Below are positions 1 through 13,300 of a DNA stretch of 64,000 nucleotides, piece after piece. This stretch comes from Misgurnus anguillicaudatus (lineage: Eukaryota; Chordata; Actinopteri; Cypriniformes; Cobitidae). Under the pieces are notes generated by a model. The model saw only the letters and a program-made list of their open reading frames with translations. It was not told the origin of the DNA and searched no databases. Location: NCBI RefSeq assembly GCF_027580225.2, contig NC_073348.2:27455501-27519500 (forward strand). The letters run 5' to 3'. Numbering within the stretch: position 1 is the first letter of the stretch; every line of letters begins with the position of its first letter. The translations under genes were made by a program, and so were the position numbers.

Positions 1-36
1 CATCCTGAAGCCGATAGCACTGCCTGCATAGCCACC
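1..36 (-). CDS. fhdc1-like: fhdc1-like coding exon 7, cut by window edge
   Basis: First 12 codons, [12 protein letters not shown], directly continuing the GNYMNA motif of the preceding exon. Acceptor TTGCTCAG. The exon continues beyond position 1. Confidence 0.92.
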
Positions 37-3000
37 CTGAGCAAGATTCAGCCACAGAAAGATAGAAATACACATCATGTGTAGTTCACACTAGGAGCAT
101 TTAAAGATGCATTTATAGTGAAAAGTTAGTTTGATACTCACAGCATTCATGTAGTTGCCAGCCTTCAGCACCAGTCTGATGATTGAATGCAAGTCATCAC
201 ATGCCAGAAGTTCTTTGGAGAAAAAAGAAAACGTATCATGTTTTTCCACTAGTCATGTGGCAATATACTGATAAAAAGGTTATAGTCACAAAAAGCTACT
301 GTTCATGGCATTGTACAAACACACAAAGTAATATATAAAGAGTTCGTATGAAGGTTAAATGAGAAAAGTACCATTGGCAGCTGTTGTCATGACGGCAATT
401 GAGTGTTTGATCTCCTCAATAAAAGGAAAAAACTCCTCTCTGAGCCGCAGGCTCTTTAATCTCACTTTATACCTGAAAACACATCACATCCAAATCAGCT
501 TTACATTTCACTAAAGTTTCTCGAGTATTCACGTGTATATATATCAATCATGACATCACAACTCACCCCGGCACCTGAACCAGCATCACCATGAAACGGT
601 CGGCCTCATTTAACAGAGATAAATCTCCATCGAACGACATCAGCTTCTTTGACTAGATACAAAAGTGGTATTACTCTGTGATCAGCAGATTATAGCATTA
701 AAGGGATAGTTCACTCCAAAATGAAAATATTGTCATTAATGACTCTCCCTCATAACATTCCAATCGGTTCTTCGGAATATAGTTTAAGATGTCTTAGATT
801 TAGTCCGAGAGCTTGCTGACCCTCCATTAAAAATCTATGTATGGTATACTGTCCATGTCCAGAAAGGTAATATAAACATCATCAAAGTAGTCCATGTGAC
901 ATCAGTGGGTCAGTTAGGATGTGTTGAAGCATTGAAAATACATTGTTGGTCCAAAAATTACAACTTTATTCAGCATTGTCTTCTTTTCCGGTTCTGTTGT
1001 GAACCGTGTGCACGAGACTGAAGTCACGTGACTGCAGTGACGCGGCTGACGTGTTATCTGGTGCGCCCCAGCTGTTTTTTGTGCGCCCGAGCTTCGTTTA
1101 CAGTCTGAGGGAGACGCGTAAGTTTGAAAAAAAGAAAAACTTCGCAAACACGTCAGCCGCGTCACAGCAGCCACGTGACTTCAGTCTCGTGCACACGGTT
1201 CACAACAGAACCACAAGAGAAGACAATGCTGAATAAAGTCATAATTTTTGGACCAAAATTTTTTATGCTTTTCGATGCTTCAACACATTCTAATTGACCC
1301 ACTGATGTCACATGGACTACTTTGATGCTATTTTTATTACCTTTCTGGACATGGACAGTATATCGTACATAGATTTTCAATGGAGGGTCAGATTCAGTAA
1401 GCTCTCGGACTAAGTATAAAACATCTTAAACTGTGTTCCGAAGATGAACGGAGGTCTTACGAGTTTGGAACGACATGAGGGTGAATCATTAATGACATTA
1501 TTTTAATTTTTGGTGAACTATCCCTAATAGCGTTTTATTAGCATTATTAAAACTACTTTACCTCAATGTCTTCAGGCAACAGCTTGCTGAGCTCCCTTAG
1601 TTTACCAGAAGCAAAGCACAGATTACCGTGCCTGATGGCCTCCACGATGTCATTCGCCGGCCTGGTGTGCATCAATACATTCAAAATGTAATTACTTTGT
1701 GAGCTCTCAGTTGCTCACATACATAATATTACACAGATGCGATTTATTGTTGACAGTGTATGCAATTGTGAGCCTACCTTTTAAACTGTTTAAGCAAAAT
1801 CCCTATATTCATACTTTTCTTGGAGTTGAGAATTGAAACCTAAAAAACACGTTGAACATACGTCATTTATTGTACAAGAGAAGAGTGACGTTCAACAAAC
1901 GTACAAACAAAAAACTAAAATGTCGGCGCTGGCTGGCGGGGAAAGAGTTAAAGATACAACGAAGGAAAACACCGATTTTTTTGATCCCACCCCAAATAGG
2001 GGCATTTTGGACATGATATAACAAATGATCTGTGGGGTATTTTGAGCTGAAACTTCAGAGACACATTTTGGGCACACCTGATACTTATATTACATCTTGT
2101 AAATGGGCATAATATGTGCCCTTTAAACCCTTTGGACTGGGTTTGTCCAAATTTTTCCCCAAACATGAGTTGAACGGTGTATGTGGAGTTTAATATTCAA
2201 AAAACATTGGTCTACATGTCTATGTTTTTTTAGAGAAAGAACTGGAAGACATCCAAAGTTAGAGATGTCATCTTTGTGGGTCTCAGGTTAAGACGGCACA
2301 TTCGATCTGATAAAGCATCAGTATTATCAGTGCTTGACTCGACTTTCCAGTTCATTTACCTGAACATTTGAAAGCTGAGAGAGTTAAGCAATGAACTGTG
2401 TAGATGAAGTCCACTAACGGTTACTGGATGTCATACTTATTTCCCTGCTTGCTCCTATCCAAAAGATGACATCTGACTCTTCAACGCTGCAAACTTGACT
2501 AGGATCTTACTACAGCTTCAATGACAAATCCTTGTCAAAAAAGTGTTCAGCTTAGATGATTAAGAAAAATCACTTACGTTCTCGGATTCTGTAATAGTTT
2601 GCGAAAGACCCCACACACTTTTTCGGACTGTCCCACCCTTCCGAACCACACCGTGGTGCTCACTGTGGCTGAAAAGCTCCTCCATTCGTTTAGTGTCCAG
2701 CTCAAAGTCTTCGAGGTTGCGCTGGGCCGTCCACACATTACGCTTACCCAGAACGCTGTGCCTGGGGATGGCATCCCAGTTGAAGTTACGCATTTTAGAG
2801 CGCTGGTGGACAGACCGTGTGAAGGGGTCTCCCATAGGTGAAGGGGGTGGGGGTGGTGGAGGTGGTGGGGGTGGCAGTAGGGCCATTGGAGGTGGTGGAG
2901 GTGGGGGTGGCGGTAGGGCCAGTGGAGGTGGGCCCAGAAGATGGGGCTGTGTGTTATGCCTGAAGGGTGAGGTCTCATTTTGAAAGGATCTGGAGATATC

Positions 3001-3042
3001 AGGAGGAAGAGTTGCCGTGGGTACAACTTGAACTCCATCCAT
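1..3042 (-). CDS. fhdc1-like: FH2 domain formin, FHDC1 (inverted formin) family, N-terminal part, truncated by window edge
   Basis: Formin of the FHDC1/INF1 type, a family that nucleates actin and associates with microtubules and Golgi. The visible 307 residues come from seven exons: 2578-3042, 1778-1839, 1562-1661, 567-652, 372-472, 142-212 and 1-36. Residues 44-52 and 57-67 are two polyproline runs (FH1, profilin-binding). FH2 starts near residue 83 with [11 protein letters not shown] and NVWT, the dimerising lasso, and continues through [32 protein letters not shown] and [12 protein letters not shown]. Like FHDC1 it has a very short region before FH1 and no GTPase-binding/DID region. All phases join. 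The start ATG at 3042 is preceded by an in-frame TGA 30 bases upstream. The C-terminal half lies left of the window. It sits downstream of arfip2 in the same direction, as FHDC1 follows ARFIP1 in human. Which fish FHDC paralogue it is cannot be settled here. Confidence 0.9.
142..212 (-). CDS. fhdc1-like: fhdc1-like coding exon 6
   Basis: 71 bp; completes Glu and encodes [19 protein letters not shown] then YMNA, the FH2 GNxMN motif of the knob region. Acceptor CTCCAAAG, donor GTGAGT. Confidence 0.94.
372..472 (-). CDS. fhdc1-like: fhdc1-like coding exon 5
   Basis: 101 bp; completes Gly and encodes 33 residues beginning [17 protein letters not shown] and ending TTAAN, plus one base. Acceptor TTTTCAG, donor GTACTT. 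Confidence 0.93.
567..652 (-). CDS. fhdc1-like: fhdc1-like coding exon 4
   Basis: 86 bp encoding [20 protein letters not shown] and VMLVQVP plus two bases (residue 21 is Met). Acceptor ATCTAG, donor GTGAGT. The intron upstream (653-1561) is almost filled by a palindromic transposon at 702-1525. Confidence 0.93.
702..1525. mobile_element. Palindromic TTAA-type MITE in fhdc1-like intron 4
   Basis: Arms of about 350 bp are inverted copies of each other and begin AGGGATAGTTCAC. The left flank is TTAA (698-701); the right flank is AATA, read as a decayed TTAA. The centre (about 1010-1200) is a second GC-rich palindrome containing CACGTGAC and GTGCACGAG. No transposase; the short open frames inside are chance. 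Same terminal family as the elements at 36856-39590 and 62587-62865. Confidence 0.85.
1562..1661 (-). CDS. fhdc1-like: fhdc1-like coding exon 3
   Basis: 100 bp. Completes Arg and encodes 33 residues from [12 protein letters not shown] to LPEDIE. Acceptor ACACCAG, donor GTAAAG. Corresponds to the FH2 segment with the IxxGN and LRELxKLLPE motifs. Confidence 0.93.
1778..1839 (-). CDS. fhdc1-like: fhdc1-like coding exon 2
   Basis: 62 bp encoding [20 protein letters not shown] plus two bases of the next codon. Acceptor TTTTAG at 1840-1843, donor GTAGGC from 1777. Matches the FHDC1 segment around [14 protein letters not shown] in the FH2 linker region. Confidence 0.92.
1990..2130. mobile_element. 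Fragment of a TTAA-type MITE
   Basis: Inverted copy of the segment around 41345-41450 (shared ACAAGATGTAATAT and GATCTGTGGGGTATTTTG). It lies in the first coding intron of the formin. The rest of that intron shows nothing recognisable. Confidence 0.6.
2578..3042 (-). CDS. fhdc1-like: fhdc1-like coding exon 1 (start, FH1, start of FH2)
   Basis: 155 codons from ATG at 3042 to ...ESEN, then donor GTAAGT at 2577. Carries both polyproline runs and the lasso segment of FH2. A likely acceptor (seven T then AG) lies at 3092, so the exon probably begins at 3091 with a 49-base 5' UTR and a further non-coding exon exists upstream. Confidence 0.92.
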
Positions 3043-3091
3043 TGGCAGGTGCAGTCTGTATGTCCAATGGCTTCAAACCCTGGCTAAAGCC

Positions 3092-4450
<1,359 letters not shown>

Positions 4451-7184
4451 TCGTGAAAACTGTAGGTTTATATTGTTGTTTTACAAGGAAGCAACATTGT
4501 GTATGCTTGCAAAAAATTTTATAATGCGTCTCCAGGGCCTTATTCAACTCCAGGGTATAATTTCAATATACAAAAATATAACAACAGATTTGTCTTTTGA
4601 TTCCTGTTAAAAATTCCTGTTGACATTTCATTGAAGCCATTTGGCTGCATAGTAAATTATTAAGGTTTACATCTACGCAAACAGGTTCTGTTTAAATAGC
4701 TCAAATTTTAATAGTGAATGAGTTTTGCTAAACTTAACCAATTATCAGCTAATCATTTTTTTACTAAGATTTAGAGGTTTGAGGATAAGTGTAGTACACT
4801 CTGCCTGACTTCGAAGTTCCTGTATTAAATGTGTATATGAAAAATGTTGTTACCGTCACAGTAAAAAAATAGTCATGAACATCAACTAATAGAATCACAC
4901 AAAGACATTTTTCGTTTGCAAACATTTCAGATTTTATCATGTGGGTTCTTGTATTTCACTTAACTCCAGGAAATTCGGTTAAAGTGAGGAATAAAGGCTA
5001 ACATCATGGGGGTCCAGTTTCAAAATCTGTCTTATATCTTTACATATGTACAGTCATCATACACTACAATACTACAGAGCAGCCTAAAATATTGATTGTA
5101 CATAAATATGGTAATATTTATAACCCTTTGATTCTGCAATGTTCTAAAACTAGACCTACGGAGTAATCACCAAACACTTTTGTTAACAATAATAAATCAA
5201 ATAAAAGTAACATTCTCCAAAAATAAAACAACCCAGACACATTTGTTTGATTTAGAAAAAGAAAGGGGAAATTACTATGTTCATGGCTGAGGAGCATTTC
5301 AAATCCTATTGCTTTGGAAGAAACATCCATCACTTTATAAAAAGGATCAGTGTCTGGTGTTCGTTTCTGCTGTCTGACACAAGAGTCTGTAAGTTCAAAC
5401 TAAATACTTGGTATAAAAAATGTCTGACAAAGGGAAGTCCCATAATTTCATTTAGTCCCTCTTCTGAAGTAAGCAACTGGTCCTTGAGGAAGAAAGAGTG
5501 AAGGCAAAGATAAAAAGGCTTTCGCAAACATGCTAGTATACATGTACTAATCAGTAGGTGACTAAAATAAAATGGTTATTTTAAGCATACGCAAACATTT
5601 ACAAAATAATTTAACCATTATTTTCATGGACTACTACTCAAGTTGTATTTTACTGAAGCTGAAGCATTGAGAAGAATTAAATCCCAATGCATGGAAAACA
5701 GGCAAACACGAAAATACACTTCCTAGATACATCTTCGGTATTGCTTCATCTCAAGTTTAAAAATATTTAGTGCAATGTTCAACAGTCCTGAACATTATTT
5801 ATCATCATAAGTTACTTTGACATTTATCGATCCATGCAGTCACTGTAACATTTCAAACTCATTTTAAGTATTAATATCCATTTTTGGTGAGAATTATGCA
5901 GTTAGATCTTAGTTAGTCTTGTTTATGTCAATTCAATTACAAATATATTCGATTATTAACAAATACAACTTAAAACTATGATATATTTAAATAATTACAT
6001 CAAAATTCCTTTGATTTTGTACTAACTTTTTGAGACAGTTTCTAGTTATGATGCTTGACAACAATTCATTAGTAACACAGAAAGAGGAAAAATGCTACAG
6101 TGACATGCACTTACAGGTGCGTAAAGCTTTGATTGGGTGGGAAATAGTCAATTTCTTTTTAAACAAAAACAGAAAGATGCATACAGTATGTGTGGTTTTA
6201 GTATGAATGAAAATGGAGGAAAAGGAGAGCACCCCCAATGCTTTTCGGAAATAACCTCTAGTGCACATTTTGGTAAATAAAGAGGCAGATAATGTTGGGC
6301 CTGTGTTAAACAAAACCAAAATTAAAATAGAAAGTATACATAAACTTGCATTAGTGCATAACACAGAAAATAATCAGCAAATATTCATTTAAATAAAACA
6401 AAAATGTACTCTTCTCATTTAGAGAAAACAAGCACTGTCTGAAATTCCTTTACCAGAGATTTTTAGCTTTATCTCTTGAAAATGTGAAAGGCTTTGTAAA
6501 AACAAGCAAAAAAACAATAATAAATGCATCCGTGTTTGGTACATTCATCAATTCATTCTAATGCATTTTAATGAATTAATCTCATGGTAAAAATAAAAAG
6601 TTAGTGTTATTTTAAGATCTTCAATGTAATATTTTCAAGCATTTGGATCAGTTTAACTACTTTGTTAGCTCGGTAAACGTACAAGGACACAATACCAATG
6701 TCACGAGCTCCATGATAAGAGTGCTCTGCATTTTCTGCACTTGTATCATCTACAAGACCAAATCTACAATACAAAAAACAATGAAGTAAAATAAAATGCT
6801 TCCCACAGTTAATGTGAGAACACAGGGAATGTGGACAGTGTGCATGACTGAGAATAGTCTGGAAAAAATACAGCCGTTCTTGTATGACAATCCAAAGGTT
6901 TGTTTCAGTCAATTTAATGATGTTTATAGGGATGAAACTGATAAATTATTAACCATTTGATTGGAGCTTCAGGACCAGTTACACTAGGGACTATGCAGAC
7001 ACTTGAGAACAGTTTATAGCAGTAATAGGAGGACATGTAAAATCAAAAATAAGTGTGGGTTAGAAAGCTAAAGAAAGTTAGTGAGTAAGAGGCTGTAGCC
7101 TCAGACCGCTGGTCTCTCGCCGTCCTACTGTGTCACACTGTGGCTAAAGACATATAACGGGAAAGCTGGGCAAACTGGTCACTT
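4451..7184. other. arfip2 3' flank / probable 3' UTR and intergenic sequence
   Basis: No exon or known repeat recognised. The arfip2 3' UTR must begin at 7184 and run leftward. The first poly(A)-like hexamer seen on the minus strand is ATTAAA at 6567-6572 (about 610 bases past the stop); another ATTAAA lies near 4710. AT-rich, with several short chance ORFs. Confidence 0.5.
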
Positions 7185-7340
7185 TCACTGTTCTTCCAGC
7201 CAGGAGGGCTTGTCGGCCCCTGGTGGTTTGAGTTTAATGTTGAACTGCTTGAGGGTCTGTTCCAGCTGCTGCTGGTTTCCAGCAAAATAGGCAGAGATGG
7301 CATTATGGAACAGAAGAAGCTGTTTGTGCATCACTTTGAC
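7185..7340 (-). CDS. arfip2: arfip2 last coding exon
   Basis: 51 codons and [54 protein letters not shown]. Acceptor CTCTTACAG. The last BAR helix and the invariant PSWLEEQ C-terminus. Confidence 0.97.
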   Translation of the reverse strand, partial: VKVMHKQLLLFHNAISAYFAGNQQQLEQTLKQFNIKLKPPGADKPSWLEEQ

Positions 7341-10300
7341 CTGTAAGAGAGATAGACAAACACACACACACTGTCAGCTCTGAGATAACACTGTAAAGGC
7401 ATACTTTAAAGACAAAAATGTAAACATTATTAGCATTCCCTATAACGTGCAAAATGCTCGTTTTTCATAAATATGATATTTAAAAAAGGATACACTAATA
7501 TATATATTTTAGAAATGCACCGATATATCGGTCAATAATCGGTATCGGATGATAAAATGAATTTTTGTTTAAAACCAGCCAATAGTTTTGCCAGATATAC
7601 CCTGTCAATCAAAAAAAGAACAGGAAAATGTAATGAATTTGAGCTCTGTGTATTGAAAATGTAAATAAACGTCACTAGTTTAATGTTCAATATTATTGGT
7701 CATTATATTAATGAATAACGTTCAGAAAATGTACTGTATGTTCCAGGTTATAAGTCGCACAGCCGCCAGAGTCTGCTCTATGCTACTCCTGTATTTATAT
7801 AATTCAATGGATTCAGTGATGTGGAATGACTTCAGGAGCTTGTTGAACTTGATTTGGCTTGTCATGTTAATTTAGCCTATTTAGCCTCCCAGGTATGTTC
7901 TGTATGCTATTGTGTTAGCTGAATAAATGGTAATGTTACGTTAACATGCACGGACACCTATTCAGTCTGCTGTTCTGCGTGTCATTGTTTAGTTGAATAA
8001 CTCGCCTTTACAGATTAAATGTCTGTTCTTGGGCTTGGATTTTGTGAAATCATTTTCTAAATAAATAAATGCAACATATAGTCCAGTGTGACTTAACCCG
8101 AAAGTATACTAGGGACGTCCGTGTATGCGCGCCGTCTGCATGACGTCATTTTCGTCATCAGGGGGTCCGCGGTTGTCCGCGTCCAGGGGCGCCGTAAAGG
8201 GGGGAAAAGTTAGGACGATTCTAAGGGCCCATGAACTTTTGAGGGCCCCAGCCAAGGACTGTGCCGCAAACGCAACCCCCTTAAGCTGAGCCCTCTTGGC
8301 TCCGCCCCCGTCTTTACTCTGCGTGTTAGCACGGTCTCACAGTGCGCGTGAACTTCACAAGAGAGCAAGGTGTGTGTATTTACTGCTATTTGCTATTATA
8401 TCTGCATATGTGCACTTCCTTACTATAAATGCAGTTTACACAATGTGACGCTGGAGCAATACAATGCATTTTTGTTTCCACTGTAAAGTCTTCGCTCTGT
8501 TCACCTCAGTTTAAAAAAACACAAGGTGATTTACCTTCCCTGTTTTACGTTATGATTCTAACGCGAAGTCAGCCCTTATAAGCTGTTTTAATTAACGTAG
8601 CCCGTATAAGCTAATTAACATAAACTAGAAATGCGATCGGTTACACACACCAATGTTTTGCAACGCAATATGCCAAAGAAGTATTTTTATGCAGTCGTGA
8701 ATCGAGTTGATTGTGATAAAACTGAAATGCAACTAAGGCTAAACTAGTCCAGTTATGTATAAAGCTTCTAACCTTGCAACAGGTTTAAGAAATCAATGGA
8801 AATCTATGTTGTAATCTGCTATAGTTGTCATTCATTTCATTTTAGAGTCCCGTTGATTAAAAAACAGTCTGAAGAATCATTTAATAACAGTATAGCTGTT
8901 TTCTCAAGTTCACAGTTTCAATGATCTGTCGTTATTTTTGCTTTACTGAAGCTGCTGGTGTGTGTAACTTGTTCTTTACCTTATAAATAATGCTAATAAT
9001 TATAATACAGGCTTTGGTCAAGCATTGTTGATCCAGTCTTATTTGAGGCATAAGGTATAGAAAAGATGCATTGTTGTTGTTCGCCATTTTTAAATGTTAC
9101 AATGTTGTGTGTGTAACAGCTCAAGTATGTCACTGAGACTGCATGTGAAAATCAGACTAAAGCCTCAAATCTTATTGTGAAATAAAAAGCATCACAGTTT
9201 AATTTCAAGCATTAATTTCACTATGATGTCAATCGCTGACATGACATTACTCAGTCAATATTAAAGATATCAAGTTTATACTTTCACAAAATGTTCTTTA
9301 CATTATGTAGGATGAGTTTATGTGGAAAACAGTAAATCACAAATAAATACTTCAGCTGGGTTTTCACAGGCATGTTCACATTTATCTTTAATCTTTAAGA
9401 ACGTTGCATTTTCTCTGAATATTCGATTAATGTACTGTATTTTTCAATTAAATTTACATTGGACAATAAATTATCTTAGCTGCAGACATTGTAGGTGTCT
9501 ATAAATACTGATAATTGTGGTCATAACAATAGCAAAATAAATAGTTCTGTATTATTAAATTACAGACAAAGATTTTGAATAGCTACAGTAGGTTGGATTG
9601 TATGTTTGGTGCAAAATGGGTATGGTGAGGGCCTGACCCCCTATTCTTTCATAGGGCCCAAAATTGCTAGCGGCGCCCCTGTCCGCGTCCGCTTGCAGCC
9701 CAAAATTTGAGACCGCGCGGACAGTGCGCGTACAACAGCGCATGCGCGTGAAAATATTTTGACACAGGACACTCCACTACAAACAATTATACAAAGGAAA
9801 TAGACAGCATTTGCACACACACAATTGTTTTTCTTCTTAAATTTTTACTTCTTCCAAGAACAGAAAGCTGTGGAGCATTTTTGTTACCATAATGTTTGAT
9901 TCCTGTTCTTTGTTGTCTTGTTGTTTGTTCTAAACTGTGTTTGCAATGGTGGATCGGCTACTTTTCTTCACCTATCCTAATGTTTTTATGTACTGTAAAT
10001 GTCGCCAAATCAGTGCTACCCTGATGGCCTGTTAGAGTAATAATTTGAGTAAGAAATCATTTGTAGTGTCAAACGTGGCCATCTGCGTTTAGCCGTGGGG
10101 AGTATACTTGGAAAGCTGCGCGGTCGCGAGCGTGCGCGAGCCAGACGCAGAAAAAAGGAATACCCCAGCCTTTATATAGATATATATATATGTTTTTTTA
10201 CTGATGCGACTTATACTCCGGAGCGACTTGTAGTCTGGAAAATACGGTAATCTTCAGAATTTAGTTAATGCAAGTTAATATAACCACCATACTATCAGTA

Positions 10301-13300
10301 TCGGCTGATATCAGCATGAATAATATGTTATTGGTGAATTTCTTTTTATATATTGGTGCATCTCTAATATTTTGCAGCCATAACATTGTATGCAAACATT
10401 TCAATATTCGACTATATAACAGCATAGTTACAATTGTGTGTACATTAGCAATTATTCCTTTAAGAACTGCATATACTGTAAATAATATACTACACATGCA
10501 TTGCATGGTTGTCAATCATGTCTTTTGAAAGATGTGAATGCACATTCATACTGTTTTCCTGGTTTGTGGCTACTTATAATTGTATTTTAATATTTTAACA
10601 CAGTTGGGATCTGTTTTATGTATTTTATACAAACTCTTATGAACAAAATCAATTAAGTGTTTTCTTAAAGAGGAAATGATAAGGGTTGACCACCTTATTT
10701 TCATCCAGGAACTTGATCTTGATTGTGACATCACTCCGGAGACGTTCATATTTGTCCTTGTGGATCTGATACTGCTGCTGAGCAGCTTCGATACGAGCTA
10801 TGGTAACAGCATCCCGTGGGCCCAAGTTAAGCTCCTCTAGATCTGCCCTGTATGCATCAAACTCCAGCCTACAGGACATTACACAAAACATTCACATTTT
10901 TTAATGAATTATCCACTGCATTTATAAAATATATACATATATGTGAACAAATTAGATCAATGCTGCTTGCAGCTTTAATTATTATAGTTATTTTGATTAC
11001 ACTTGACACACATTAAGCTAGCATTAAATCTTTGGGGACCAAGTTAATTGGATAACAGTTAAGAGGGAAAACCTTTTTAGAATCTACAGCACTGTGGTGA
11101 TAAATACATATCTTTTTTTAGTACCAGGAACAGTTCATTCAATACCAACTTGTCAGGGATATTTGAAACAAATGAAGTAAATTACCTGGCATTCTCATAC
11201 AACTTGATGGTCATTAGTGTGTCTTCCATTGTCTTGTTTACCAGTGTGTTAATGCTGGACACAAAGAAGTTGATGGCGCCCAGTAGTGTCTCTCCATTCT
11301 TGCACAACAGCTTCTGTGTTTCTGCATTGTAGCCAAACTCATCCTATTTGTAAACACTAAAATAAATTTCTGTTGTACACCATAGCAATTACAGTAATAA
11401 ATTGTTTAAGTTGTCTTCTAACAAGATAATTAAATGTGTGTCTTCTTAAAGGCGGGGTGCATGATCTCTGAAAGCCAATGTTGACATTTGATATAATCAC
11501 CTAAACAAACACGCCCCTAACCCAAAAGAATCTGGACCTTCTTTTGATAGACCCGCCCCACACATACGCAACTCAGGCAACGATGTCGTTTAGTAGACAC
11601 GCCACTTACTGCTGATGGGCTAGTCAGCGCGACTCCCCGACTGTTTTTCAAAAATCATGCACCCCGCCTTTAACACAAAAATATATAACAATGAATTAGA
11701 GACGCACCGATATAACATTTTTTTTACCGATACCAATTATTCAAACTGATACCGATAGTTTTGTGGTTATATTAAGTTGGATTAACTAAATTCTGAAGAT
11801 TCAATTTTCTGACCATTAACATTGAACATTAAACTAGTGATGTTTCTTTACCTTTTCTATACACAAAGCTCAAATGTATTGCATTCTTCAGTGCTCTTTC
11901 GATTGACAGGATATATCGGCCATGACTATCAGCTGTTTTTAAACCAATAGCGCAAAAATTTGCCTTTATCTACAAATGCCGATTTATTGGTGCATCTCTA
12001 ACTTGTTTAAGACAATCTGTCTAGCAAAGAAATATACCCGACTAGACTTGTCTATAAATAGCAATGCAAAAGTTGAAAACAGATGTAACATTTTACTATT
12101 TCATATTACAATATATAGCAACATTGACTTGGCCTGAATTATAAACTTTAGCAACAGCCTAAAATAGGTTTACAGCCTCCCTTAACTTTGCATAGCAGTC
12201 AAAGCCAATGTGGTACATCTTAGGATGGCCACAGCATCTCACCCGAAGTTCTGGAGACTTCTGACTGAGGTCTGCAAAAGTGTCACCGAGGGCGTGCTGC
12301 GTCTGCACCATGCTGTAAAAGTGGTTGGTTAGGTCTCGCGCTAAACGTAGCACATTCTCGTACTTTCGTTTGGTTTCCCGCAAAACCTCAATCTGAGCCT
12401 CCAGCTCCAGATCTACCGTACGCGAGCCGCGGCCAAACCTCTCAGAGATCATCTGTTTGGTGCACTAAGAGAGAAAACAACATACAAATTGGTTTTAGAA
12501 AATTGGTGCCGATATCTAATTAGAAAAGATTAAAGAGGTGAGCTGAAATGTGCATGCTAAATTGTTAGTACAGATTCAGTTAGCTGACAAACCTTGTAAG
12601 TGTTCAGGCCCCACTTCTTTACAATGTCAAACTTCTCCACAGCAACTCCTCTCGTGGCCTCATCTGCTGTGATGGATGAACTGCTATTGGTAAGGTGCAT
12701 GTTGGAACCTGGTTTACAGAAAATGCTTACAGTAAGTCACAGTAATAATAAACATTTCATACGCACATCCTCTACAAGTACTTTCAAAATGTTGCGGCCA
12801 TCATTGCATTAAAAAGACTGAAAGATGTGCGAAAAGGGAGATGAAATTGAATAAGTGACTAGGGGAATGTGTTGCCAAAGAGCACATTAATGAAGGGATC
12901 TTCCAGCACTCTTTGGGATACCTGGGATGTCTTCTGATTGGCTGGCTATTCGGCAGGCTGCAGTCTGGCTTGGGGCAATGCTAACATCCCTGGACTTCAT
13001 TCGCAGGTCTGGAGGCGGTCAGGCCCAGGGATAATAAGGGATGTACAGGGTACATGTAGGGTAATAGGAAATGGGGAGGTTGGGGTGATATTTTTAGGAG
13101 GGAATGTGTTGTATCACATGAAAATGTAGTGTGCATTGAATAACGTTGGTGTATGTGTGTTAATGCAAGTATGGGGAGGAGTCAAGGGAGAAGAACAGGG
13201 AAAAAGGGAGGGTGAGAGAGAAAATGTGATAATGTAGTGAGATGAAATGAAAACAGGAAACACGTAATGGATATTTTGTTAAATCTGCTGCCACATGACA

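Larger units (their letters stand above)
7509..10367. mobile_element. MITE ('GATGCACCGATA' family) split by a nested insertion
   Basis: The ends TTAGAAATGCACCGATATA and TATATTGGTGCATCTCTAA are inverted. The pieces 7509-7731 and 10250-10367 together match, in opposite orientation, the uninterrupted copy at 11696-12001 (shared AATCTTCAGAATTTAGTTAA and GTTCAATATTATTGGTCA). It lies in the last arfip2 intron. Confidence 0.8.
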
